Shown here: positions 1-5,824 of the stretch, piece by piece
Layout of the letters: every line of letters starts with the position of its first letter
Numbering within the stretch: the stretch's first letter is position 1
From: Robiginitomaculum sp.
Lineage (GTDB): Bacteria; Pseudomonadota; Alphaproteobacteria; Caulobacterales; Maricaulaceae
Assembly (NCBI GenBank): GCA_002732905.1
Contig: NVTC01000025.1
Location: 16,320-25,396, forward strand
Reading direction: 5' to 3'
Length of the DNA stretch: 9,077 nucleotides
The notes under the pieces: model-generated
Told to the model about the DNA's origin: nothing
Databases searched by the model: none
What the model saw: only the letters and a program-made list of their open reading frames with translations
Program-made: the position numbers and the translations under genes

Positions 1-387
1 CTACCTTTGGTAGACGACGGCCTGCATTGTGCTGTCACACCACTGGGGCAGTCTATTCGTATTGCAGGCACTGCAGAAATTTCCGGGTTTAATACCTCCG
101 TAGCACCCAAACGCCTTGCCCCCCTATTGAAAATGCTGGGAGATATTTACCCAGAACTCGCGAAAAACCTATCCTTATCAGACGGAAAAATTTGGCACGG
201 ATTTCGCCCAGTTAGTGCAGATGGTGTACCGTTCATCGGTAGAATAAAACCGGGGTTAGCAGTAAATACGGGGCATGGGCATATGGGTTGGACAATGTCG
301 GCAGGCTCCGCAGAGCTCTTAGCGGATTTACTCTTGGATATTCCTGCCAGTTTGGACGAGCACCCGTTTAACCCAAGTAGGAATTAA
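1..387 (+). CDS. dadA: D-amino-acid dehydrogenase, DadA type (C-terminal part, cut by window start)
   Basis: Reading frame 1 is open from the first base to the TAA at 385-387, giving about 128 residues of the C-terminus of an FAD-dependent amino-acid oxidoreductase. DadA-type enzymes are membrane-associated flavoproteins that oxidise D-amino acids to 2-oxo acids and pass electrons to the respiratory chain. The visible stretch WHGFRPVSADGVPFIGR followed by NTGHGHMGWTMSAGSAELLADLL matches the DadA C-terminal pattern (G-x-RP-x-x-x-DG-x-P-x-x-GR, then NTGHG-x-x-GWTM), where the GHG segment lies at the FAD site. The family is about 410-430 residues long, so roughly 70% lies upstream of the window. 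A TTG at base 7 is internal and not a start. Other members of the DAO fold, such as glycine oxidase, are possible, but GWTM favours DadA. The gene ends 7 bases before a strong hairpin terminator. Confidence 0.85.
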   Translation, partial: LPLVDDGLHCAVTPLGQSIRIAGTAEISGFNTSVAPKRLAPLLKMLGDIYPELAKNLSLSDGKIWHGFRPVSADGVPFIGRIKPGLAVNTGHGHMGWTMSAGSAELLADLLLDIPASLDEHPFNPSRN

Positions 388-393
388 GCAAAG

Positions 394-424
394 AAAAACC
401 CCGATCAAATGACCGGGGTTTTTT
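394..424. terminator. Bidirectional intrinsic terminator between convergent genes
   Basis: AAAAACCCCG (394-403) pairs perfectly with CGGGGTTTTT (414-423). Two more pairs (T405-A412 and C406-G411) form inside after an A-C mismatch. The top strand ends in six T residues (419-424) and the bottom strand reads GGGGTTTTTCTT, so the hairpin can act in both directions. It follows the dadA stop by 7 bases and lies 28 bases beyond the sapC stop, so it fits as the shared terminator of the convergent pair. Confidence 0.9.
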
Positions 425-451
425 ATCTTTATATTCGCAAACGCTTTAGCC

Positions 452-1249
452 TTACGTTTTAGCCTTCGCGTTATCCGCTTCCGCTTGTGCGCGTTCCAAA
501 GTCATATTGACCAAACGCTGCCAATTACCCAAAGATAACATGTGAGCATAGGCAACAGCCAAGAAACCATTGTCCATTAATTCTTTGGTGGTTTTCGCAT
601 CAAGAGCACGGAGCTTTTCGTCAGTGATCGCAAAGTAATCGGCTATTTTTTGCTTCTCAGCCGGTGTTCCGTCTGCGTTCTGGCCTTGGAAGTTCATTTC
701 TTTTTGCTCGAACAAATCCAGTTCTTTAAAACGTGTGATCATAACGTCTGTAGCCCGACGGTCTTGTTCAAACTGTTTCAAGAACTCAAACGCTTCATTG
801 GTAAATTGTGTAGGCTCTTCACCATCAAAAAATGCTTGTGTCGGCTTTTTATCCGTAACGCACTCGGCTTTTTCATCAACACAAACAACAAAACGGTCAT
901 TCGCCTTATCGCCAGCAAGGACAAATGGATAACGACGGGCAAAAGCCGGCATATAGTATTTATTGTTAAAAAGTCCGTTTTCGATGAGTAGGTTTTCATT
1001 CGTACGAATGCCCATAACTGCAAGCGGTGTTTTATCTTCACCGGCAAAAATAATCGGGTAGCTAGCAGAAGCAGCGCCAAATTCAGGCGCAGTAATTGGC
1101 ATGAAATGGGATTTTTCCATAAAAGCAAACGGTTTATCCACTTGAACTACGCCGAATTTTGCATGCTTGTCTTTTGTGAGCGGTTGTGGATCTTCATACA
1201 TCATCACATTACCGGTTACATTTGGTTGGTCTTCTGTAGCTTTAGCCAT
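452..1249 (-). CDS. SapC family protein
   Basis: This is a 265-residue protein with features of the SapC family, named after S-layer-associated genes but biochemically poorly characterised. The recognisable parts are the N-terminal HFMPITAPEF segment (about residues 48-57), the ASYPIIF strand followed by a short variable loop, the YYMPAFARRYPFVL block (about 98-111) and the C-terminal FLAVAYAHMLSLGNWQRLVNM block (about 228-248). No signal peptide or membrane helix is visible, so the protein is probably soluble and cytoplasmic. The start is an ATG at 1247-1249, preceded on the coding strand by GAGGAA with good spacing. The family length is typical, so the gene looks intact. It stands alone: dadA converges on it and zur diverges from it. 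Family membership is fairly sure, but the molecular function is not known and a role in an S-layer should not be assumed. Confidence 0.85.
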   Translation of the reverse strand: MAKATEDQPNVTGNVMMYEDPQPLTKDKHAKFGVVQVDKPFAFMEKSHFMPITAPEFGAASASYPIIFAGEDKTPLAVMGIRTNENLLIENGLFNNKYYMPAFARRYPFVLAGDKANDRFVVCVDEKAECVTDKKPTQAFFDGEEPTQFTNEAFEFLKQFEQDRRATDVMITRFKELDLFEQKEMNFQGQNADGTPAEKQKIADYFAITDEKLRALDAKTTKELMDNGFLAVAYAHMLSLGNWQRLVNMTLERAQAEADNAKAKT

Positions 1250-1318
1250 GTTTTTTCCTCTAATTTACCACTTTATAGCGGCTTCAAAACTCTAAATCGG
1301 AGGGTCATTAGCCTATGT

Positions 1319-1330
1319 AAGCGTTCGCTT
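1319..1330. repeat. Short inverted repeat AAGCG-TT-CGCTT
   Basis: This is a 12-bp near-perfect dyad in the sapC-zur divergent region, about 70 bases upstream of the sapC start. The size and position would suit an operator half-site pair, but a dyad this short may occur by chance. No regulator is assigned. Confidence 0.3.
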
Positions 1331-1391
1331 CAATGGTAAAAAGGCCTCATGTGCCCCACCTAGCGCCTATGCAAGCAATAATCAGGCCAAA

Positions 1392-1421
1392 TTCACAGGT
1401 GCAAATACAAAATCTTATGTT
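1392..1421 (+). promoter_or_regulatory. Possible zur promoter
   Basis: TTCACA (1392-1397) and TATGTT (1416-1421) are separated by 18 bases and resemble sigma-70 -35 and -10 elements. The -10 overlaps the GTTATAAC dyad described as a possible Zur operator, an arrangement suited to repression. Transcription from here would give a leader of about 75 bases before zur. Neither hexamer is a close match to consensus, so this is tentative. Confidence 0.3.
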
Positions 1422-1434
1422 ATAACGCCGCATA
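1416..1434. promoter_or_regulatory. Possible Zur operator (one good half-site)
   Basis: The sequence TATGTTATAACGCCGCATA contains the perfect palindrome GTTATAAC (1419-1426). Known enterobacterial Zur boxes have the form ATGTTATA-N-TATAACAT. Here ATGTTATA (1417-1424) matches the left arm fully, while the right arm at 1426-1433 keeps only the outer CAT. The site lies about 70 bases upstream of the zur start, so autoregulation is plausible. Assignment is by pattern only, and the degenerate right arm weakens it. Confidence 0.4.
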
Positions 1435-1465
1435 CAAGAGGCGAGGAAGGCGCAATAGCGACCGA

Positions 1466-1495
1466 CTGGAAAATATCAAGCTGGGAAATATCAAG
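1466..1495 (+). repeat. 15-bp tandem duplication in the zur leader
   Basis: CTGGAAAATATCAAG (1466-1480) is followed at once by CTGGGAAATATCAAG (1481-1495), with one mismatch (A to G at the fifth base of the unit). The second copy ends 8 bases before the zur ATG and supplies part of the purine-rich AAGAGAG ribosome-binding stretch at 1493-1499. The near identity suggests a recent slippage duplication. Confidence 0.85.
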
Positions 1496-1503
1496 AGAGT
1501 ATT

Positions 1504-1953
1504 ATGACAACATGCAAACATGAGCACGAGCACAAAACGCCAGAACAGTTACTGACAATTGCACAGCAAATTTGTGATCAACGAGGACGTCGTTTCACCA
1601 AATTACGTGAACACGTGTTTACTCTAGTCGCAAAAAGCAACAGCCCCATCAAGGCTTATGACCTACTTGATCAACTCAGACCGGAATTTGGCTCGCCCAA
1701 ACCACCGACAGTTTACCGGGCTTTAGACTTTTTATCAGGGCTTGGTTTGGTACACCGCGTCGAGGCTCTGAACGCCTATATCGCCTGTGACCATTCTCTT
1801 GGCGGGCATATTGCAGAATTTTTCATTTGTGAGAAGTGTGAAAACTTGGAAGAACGTTCTGCCAATGATCATATCGATTGTGTACCGGAGGGTTTTGAAA
1901 TCCGCCGCTCTGTCATTGAGCATTACGGTATTTGCAAAAACTGCGCTGCGTAA
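1504..1953 (+). CDS. zur: Zinc uptake regulator Zur (Fur family)
   Basis: This 149-residue Fur-family repressor should bind zinc and repress zinc-acquisition genes when zinc is sufficient. The N-terminal winged helix (about residues 13-86) contains GRRFTKLR and the recognition-helix region PPTVYRALDFL (67-77), which is close to E. coli Zur. By alignment with E. coli Zur from memory, both zinc sites appear complete: structural Cys109, Cys112, Cys144 and Cys147, and sensory His84, Cys95, His102 and Glu117. These features favour Zur over Fur or Irr. The N-terminus has an extra CKHEHEHK stretch (4-11) that could bind metal. The chain stops two residues after the last Cys, so it lacks the Cys/His tail of E. 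coli Zur. The ATG start at 1504 is preceded by AAGAGAG with short spacing (4-5 bases). The hotdog thioesterase follows after 9 bp and is probably co-transcribed. Confidence 0.88.
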   Translation: MTTCKHEHEHKTPEQLLTIAQQICDQRGRRFTKLREHVFTLVAKSNSPIKAYDLLDQLRPEFGSPKPPTVYRALDFLSGLGLVHRVEALNAYIACDHSLGGHIAEFFICEKCENLEERSANDHIDCVPEGFEIRRSVIEHYGICKNCAA

Positions 1954-1962
1954 GTCCTGAAC

Positions 1963-2880
1963 ATGTCTGAACTCATAGAAACTTGGCGCGGTGAGGCTTT
2001 GGCGTGGGAAGCCGACGAGCTTGGCCACATGAATATGCGCTATTATTTTGATCGCGCCTATGAAGCCCGTGCTCGTTTTGCTCATACACTTGGGCTACCG
2101 CATATTTATAAAGCTGCTTCCCTCAGCACGCTGGTGCCAACCAATCAACACATAAAATATATCAAAGAAATGCGCCCCGGCCAAGGTATGGCAGTATCAA
2201 GCGGCGTTGTCGCAATTGGCGAGACGGATATTACCCTCGTCCATATAATCAGCGGCAATAAGGGTGCACCTGCCGCAACCATTACGGAAACCCTATCGCA
2301 TATTGCCGTCCGCACTGGCATCCAGTTTGGTTGGTCGAAGCAAGCCAAAAAATCAGCCCAGGACCACATGTTAGATCTTCCTGATATAGCCAAACCACGC
2401 AATGTTAATCCGCACGAAAAAGCGTTCATGCCGACCATGGCAGATGCAGATAAATTAGGCTTGCAAGCAATTGGCCGGGGTACATTTAGGCCGACCGAAT
2501 GTGATGTATTTGGTCATGTCTTACCAACAGCCATCATTGGCCGTGTCTCTAACTCGGCTCAGCATCTTAAAACGGCATGGCCGGATTTGGATTTCGCATC
2601 GGACGACGGTATGAGCGGCGCACTTGTAGAAGCCTGTGCACGCCATAAGCACCGTCCCAAAGCCGGAGACCTCTACGAAATGCGCTCTGGTTTACGCAGT
2701 GTCTCCACCCATGTACGTGAGCTGTGCCATTGGATTTTAGACCCGGTGAGCGGTAAGTGTTGGACGAGTTTTATCGGGGTCGGTTGTCGGTTTAATTTGA
2801 AAACCAGACGCTTGGTTAAAATAGACGACGAGATGTTAGCTCTTCTCAGCAAGGGTTTGGTCGAGGATTTAAAGCCCTAA
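1963..2880 (+). CDS. Tandem hotdog-fold (4HBT-like) acyl-CoA thioesterase
   Basis: This is a 305-residue cytoplasmic protein made of two hotdog domains, about 1-125 and 165-300, joined by a linker rich in Pro and charged residues. The first carries WEADELGHMN (15-24) and the second TECDVFGHV (178-186). Both align with the active-site segment of 4-hydroxybenzoyl-CoA thioesterase (GDCDPAG), and each keeps the catalytic Asp (Asp18 and Asp181). The family hydrolyses acyl-CoA thioesters, and fused double hotdogs form an internal pseudo-dimer. The natural substrate cannot be read from the sequence. Related double-hotdog proteins occur in carnitine or betaine metabolism, but no such genes are nearby. 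The ATG lies 9 bp after the zur stop with no clear Shine-Dalgarno sequence, which suggests translation coupled to zur. In-frame coding runs to a TAA at 2878-2880, just before the 12-bp tandem repeat. Confidence 0.85.
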   Translation: MSELIETWRGEALAWEADELGHMNMRYYFDRAYEARARFAHTLGLPHIYKAASLSTLVPTNQHIKYIKEMRPGQGMAVSSGVVAIGETDITLVHIISGNKGAPAATITETLSHIAVRTGIQFGWSKQAKKSAQDHMLDLPDIAKPRNVNPHEKAFMPTMADADKLGLQAIGRGTFRPTECDVFGHVLPTAIIGRVSNSAQHLKTAWPDLDFASDDGMSGALVEACARHKHRPKAGDLYEMRSGLRSVSTHVRELCHWILDPVSGKCWTSFIGVGCRFNLKTRRLVKIDDEMLALLSKGLVEDLKP

Positions 2881-2886
2881 GCAACC

Positions 2887-2958
2887 AGGCTAAAATTCAG
2901 GCTAAAATTCAGGCCAAAACTCATGCCAAAATTCATGCCAAAATTCATGCAAGAATTT
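2887..2958. repeat. Six-copy 12-bp tandem repeat in a convergent junction
   Basis: Six consecutive 12-bp units are visible: AGGCTAAAATTC twice, AGGCCAAAACTC, ATGCCAAAATTC twice, and the diverged ATGCAAGAATTT. The last unit (2947-2958) encodes the end of the - strand hydrolase, and the other five lie between the two convergent stop codons. Read on the - strand in the hydrolase frame, the units give TGA repeatedly, so the array leaves the protein end unchanged. It has no strong hairpin and no T-run, so it is not a typical intrinsic terminator. Confidence 0.95.
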
Positions 2959-3832
2959 CCCGCAAGGCTTCCCTGCTTATATCCGGTTGGGTGATCGGAA
3001 AAAAATGATCCTTCTTTGGGTGATAGTCTATACGTAAATCTGGGTTTTTGCGCTGTGCACGCTGCATCCAACCCACTGATTGTTCAACAAAGTCAGTAAT
3101 CATGACGCGGGAGCCTGGTGGAAGATTGGTTATACGCCGTTTCATGTTTTGCGCCTGACTAACATAGCCAAGCTGTTCCCAGTTTGGGCGACACGCCAAA
3201 CGCACGCCGCCTTCAAAAGGTACAAACCCGTCGTGAATATAATCTTTCAGAACATTGTCCGGGAAGTGTTTAAATGGTCCGCGGCCATGATAGCGTTCAT
3301 AGACGGTTTCGTGCGACGAGAATTTATCGCGCCTGCGTCCGGCATTTTTTGCAAAAGGGAAATTGTTCATCAAAAAATTGCGGCCTACTACACTCTTCAT
3401 AAGAATACGTGCCTTCAACGGTAAGACGACAGGGTCAAATGCCAATACACGGATGGTTTTTTCAGGCACCATTCCGGCGGCAATAATAGCCGTATTTGCA
3501 CCGAGAGAATGCCCTGCCAATATCACTTTGCCGTCAATATGTGCTTTTAGATAGGCAGCCAAGTCTTTGGCTAAATTAGTGTGGCTAGCCAATGCGGCAT
3601 CATCAATAGATAGATCCGTCAAACCGTGCCCACGTAAATCTAGTGCCACAACATGTACACCGAGCGGCTCTAAAAGACTTCTATAGGTCAACCCGTTAAA
3701 ACCGTTGGCATGTAAATACACCATTTTGACGGGTTCTGAGGTTGGCCCAAAATGTACAGCCGCCATATGCCCGCCCGGAACCACTTTGTTCGAACGCTGG
3801 ATATCTTGGTATTGGTTTGTCGTTTTACGCAT
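2945..3832 (-). CDS. Alpha/beta hydrolase
   Basis: This 295-residue protein has the alpha/beta-hydrolase fold. Counting from the ATG at 3830-3832, it shows the oxyanion-hole segment HANGF (41-45), the LDLRGHG strand-loop (65-71), the nucleophile elbow GHSLG with Ser109 (107-111) and the catalytic His276 in KKDHFFP. The acid is less certain; Asp247 in ITDFVEQ or Asp133 in AFDPVV are candidates. The substrate class (ester, lactone, amide or other) cannot be told from these motifs. A TTG six bases upstream (3836-3838) could also start it, adding Met-Ala, and neither start has a good ribosome-binding site. The gene begins 18 bp after the MFS exporter stop on the same strand and is probably co-transcribed with it. 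Its last codons overlap the final unit of the 12-bp repeat array. There is no signal peptide, so it is likely cytoplasmic. Confidence 0.85.
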   Translation of the reverse strand: MRKTTNQYQDIQRSNKVVPGGHMAAVHFGPTSEPVKMVYLHANGFNGLTYRSLLEPLGVHVVALDLRGHGLTDLSIDDAALASHTNLAKDLAAYLKAHIDGKVILAGHSLGANTAIIAAGMVPEKTIRVLAFDPVVLPLKARILMKSVVGRNFLMNNFPFAKNAGRRRDKFSSHETVYERYHGRGPFKHFPDNVLKDYIHDGFVPFEGGVRLACRPNWEQLGYVSQAQNMKRRITNLPPGSRVMITDFVEQSVGWMQRAQRKNPDLRIDYHPKKDHFFPITQPDISREALREILA

Positions 3833-3850
3833 AGCCAATTTTATGTGAAC

Positions 3851-5080
3851 TTAACTGTCATTATGGCCCTTATCTGCCCAGTTCATCACAAGCAATGAAA
3901 TCGGTGCCAACAAGGCAAAGCCGCCAATAAGCGGTAGAACTGTACCGCCGTAGGACTGACCGATCAGTGTACCAATGCCCAGTGAGACAAACCCTGAAAC
4001 GACCCCAACCACGGCCGAACCTACGCCGGCTATATGGCCAACTGGTTCCATAGCAATGGCGTTAACATTACCAAACAAAATACCGAGCAAGAAAAACGAA
4101 AATCCTGCCCACAGCATGAAAGCGGGCAAAGGAAGGCTCATACCAGATTTAGAAAGTGTTACGGCTATAACGAAGAACGCTCCGGACCAAACAACCTTGG
4201 CAAATAGTGCCCAAGTGCATAATTTACGCATCCCAAGTTTCATCACCAGACGGGCATTAACGAAAGCCGCAGAGCCAATACAAATAGCCAGCGCACCAAA
4301 ATAATAAGGAAAATTATGGGTAATGCCAAAGACGTCTTCAAACAATTGCGGTGATGTCATCAAATAAGCCAAAAATGCACCATAGACGATTCCTGCCGCT
4401 AGCGAGTAACCGAAGGTCACACGAACTTTTAAAGCTTCTACAAAACTTGCAGCCATATTTGATAATGAAAATTCACGGCGATACTCCGGGTGCAGGGTCT
4501 CACCTTGGCGCAGTCCGTACCAAAGCGATACGATAACGGCCATCGCTAGCAAAACAAAATACACGGCGCGCCAATTCCACATATCGGCTACCCATTGCCC
4601 AAGCAAAGGGGCCAATGCGGGCACGACGATAAAAAAGGACATAATAAATGATGTTACTTGTGCCATTGCCCGCCCTGCATAGACATCGCGTACAACCGCA
4701 GTTGAAACAATGCGTGGTCCAGCAACGCCTAAGCCTTGTAAAAACCTGCCGAGGAGCATGACATTAAAATCCTGAGCCAGCATGGTCAAAATGCAGCCAA
4801 AAATAAACAACCCAAGCCCGGCAAAAATAGCTGGCTTACGCCCTACGCTATCAGAAACAGGGCCGTAAATAATTTGACCAATAGCCAGGCCCAAAAACAA
4901 CATACCAATAATGAGCTGGGGCTTATTGGGATCAGTAACACCCAAGTCCTGACCAATAACATCAATCACCGGCAACATAGCATCAATGGCCAAAGCCACT
5001 AGGGAAATCATATAGGCCATCATGGCCGCAAATTCCAACAGGTGCAGTTTTGGTTTATCTATGGTGGATGTTTCGGACAT
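3851..5080 (-). CDS. MFS drug-efflux transporter, Bcr/CflA type
   Basis: This is a 409-residue inner-membrane protein with about 12 predicted helices in two six-helix halves, typical of proton-driven drug efflux antiporters (14-TM families are longer). The first helix holds AIDAMLPVI (31-39), equivalent to the conserved D-x-x-LP of Bcr/CflA members. Motif A is GPVSDSVGRKP (73-83), motif B is GRFLQGLGVAG (111-121), and PALAPLLGQW (154-163) follows in helix 5. The central loop, about residues 190-220, is charged. The ATG start at 5078-5080 has no clear Shine-Dalgarno sequence. The gene follows tsaB after 96 bp, a larger gap than elsewhere in the block, so it may have its own promoter. The alpha/beta hydrolase follows closely. 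An exporter-hydrolase pair suggests handling of one small molecule, but the substrate cannot be inferred. Confidence 0.88.
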   Translation of the reverse strand: MSETSTIDKPKLHLLEFAAMMAYMISLVALAIDAMLPVIDVIGQDLGVTDPNKPQLIIGMLFLGLAIGQIIYGPVSDSVGRKPAIFAGLGLFIFGCILTMLAQDFNVMLLGRFLQGLGVAGPRIVSTAVVRDVYAGRAMAQVTSFIMSFFIVVPALAPLLGQWVADMWNWRAVYFVLLAMAVIVSLWYGLRQGETLHPEYRREFSLSNMAASFVEALKVRVTFGYSLAAGIVYGAFLAYLMTSPQLFEDVFGITHNFPYYFGALAICIGSAAFVNARLVMKLGMRKLCTWALFAKVVWSGAFFVIAVTLSKSGMSLPLPAFMLWAGFSFFLLGILFGNVNAIAMEPVGHIAGVGSAVVGVVSGFVSLGIGTLIGQSYGGTVLPLIGGFALLAPISLLVMNWADKGHNDS

Positions 5081-5147
5081 CCGGCTTGATTAAAGACTTC
5101 CGCGAGCGGGGCAAGTAAATTTGTAGCCTTGCGTCCGCATAGTGGTT

Positions 5148-5161
5148 CTGCATTATTGCAG
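5148..5161. repeat. Small hairpin between tsaB and the MFS gene
   Basis: CTGCA-TTAT-TGCAG forms a 5-bp stem with a 4-base loop, 16 bases after the tsaB stop. It is not followed by a T-run on the - strand, so it is not a standard terminator. It might slow or protect transcript ends, or be chance. Confidence 0.35.
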
Positions 5162-5176
5162 TATCTAACGAAATGC

Positions 5177-5824
5177 TTACTGAGCAGCCAAAACCGCTTT
5201 CCCACCTGGGAGTTTGGCGTCCGGCGGGCGGTGGTAAAGAGGTTCGGCAGGGTGATCGGTAGGTGAAGCTTCTAGCCCAAGCCAAGCCAATATAGCAGGG
5301 CAAATATATGCACTTGCGGATGCTGCCCCTAAAAGCTTCGCACCGCCTCCAACTATTACTTTGGGAAGATTTGAAAGCGCATCTGCACTAGAAAGTTTTG
5401 GACCGTGCAAAGCTTGCCCGTTCTTGTACATTTGCGTCAATATTTGGCCGCGTTTAACATCAGCGGCGGCACATAGTGCCTTATTGTGCTCAGGGTCAGA
5501 ACTGGCCGCCCAAATCTCTAGGGCCGACAAGCCGACAACCGGAATATTGTGCGGGAGAGCCAAACCTTTGGCAAAAGACAGGCCAACCCGTAGCCCTGTA
5601 AAGCTACCTGGCCCGACGCAAACGGATATTTTATCAATATCATTTGGTGTGACGCCCGCGCCCGTCAGGACATCTTGTACCATATCAGCAAGCAATTCTG
5701 CGTGTCCGCGCCCGATTTTTTGCGAACGGAGGCTAAGGATTTTTGCATCGTCAACGAGTGCGGCGCTGCACCATTCTGCAGTCGTATCAATGCCGAGCAC
5801 CAAAGGGTAATTAAAGGGGGGCAA
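5177..5824 (-). CDS. tsaB: tRNA t6A synthesis protein TsaB
   Basis: TsaB partners TsaD and TsaE to transfer a threonylcarbamoyl group to A37 of ANN-decoding tRNAs (t6A). The 215-residue protein shows an ASKHA-type fold. It has GIDTT at 11-15, the GRGHAELL helix (38-45), where TsaD-like proteins bind metal but TsaB is usually degenerate, and the family signature GPGSFTGLRVGLSFAKGLA (71-89). The C-terminus carries PLYHRPPDAKLP, the usual TsaB ending. Length is normal. The start is a TTG at 5822-5824, directly after the nfuA TAA. TTG and GTG codons near residues 8-9 would also keep the fold, and no in-frame ATG exists. The GAAGAAG run in the nfuA tail is a possible ribosome-binding site. Tight coupling to nfuA is likely. 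The rimI gene that often follows tsaB is absent here. Confidence 0.93.
   Translation of the reverse strand: MPPFNYPLVLGIDTTAEWCSAALVDDAKILSLRSQKIGRGHAELLADMVQDVLTGAGVTPNDIDKISVCVGPGSFTGLRVGLSFAKGLALPHNIPVVGLSALEIWAASSDPEHNKALCAAADVKRGQILTQMYKNGQALHGPKLSSADALSNLPKVIVGGGAKLLGAASASAYICPAILAWLGLEASPTDHPAEPLYHRPPDAKLPGGKAVLAAQ

Noticed and set aside
650..991. 113-codon + strand ORF opposite the sapC-family gene
   Set aside because: It is a shadow frame rich in Cys, Phe and Leu with no domain, and is fully covered by a confident gene.
1331..1440. Possible small RNA or tRNA gene in the sapC-zur gap
   Set aside because: No cloverleaf, T-loop motif or terminator hairpin was found in this stretch.
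2881..2944. The 12-bp repeat array as an intrinsic terminator for the convergent genes
   Set aside because: The units are direct repeats, and no stable GC-rich stem followed by a T-run could be drawn.
2877..3071. Small - strand ORF ending in an NFGM/NFSL-type four-residue repeat
   Set aside because: It overlaps the well-supported hydrolase gene in another frame, and its repeat is only the translation of the 12-bp DNA array. It has no ribosome-binding site or recognisable domain.
5055..5303. - strand ORF across the tsaB-MFS gap, considered as a rimI remnant
   Set aside because: The translation shows no GNAT acetyltransferase motif and mostly overlaps tsaB in another frame.
5361..5810. 149-codon + strand ORF opposite tsaB
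   Set aside because: It lies wholly antisense to a clear tsaB gene, and its composition is that of a shadow frame.
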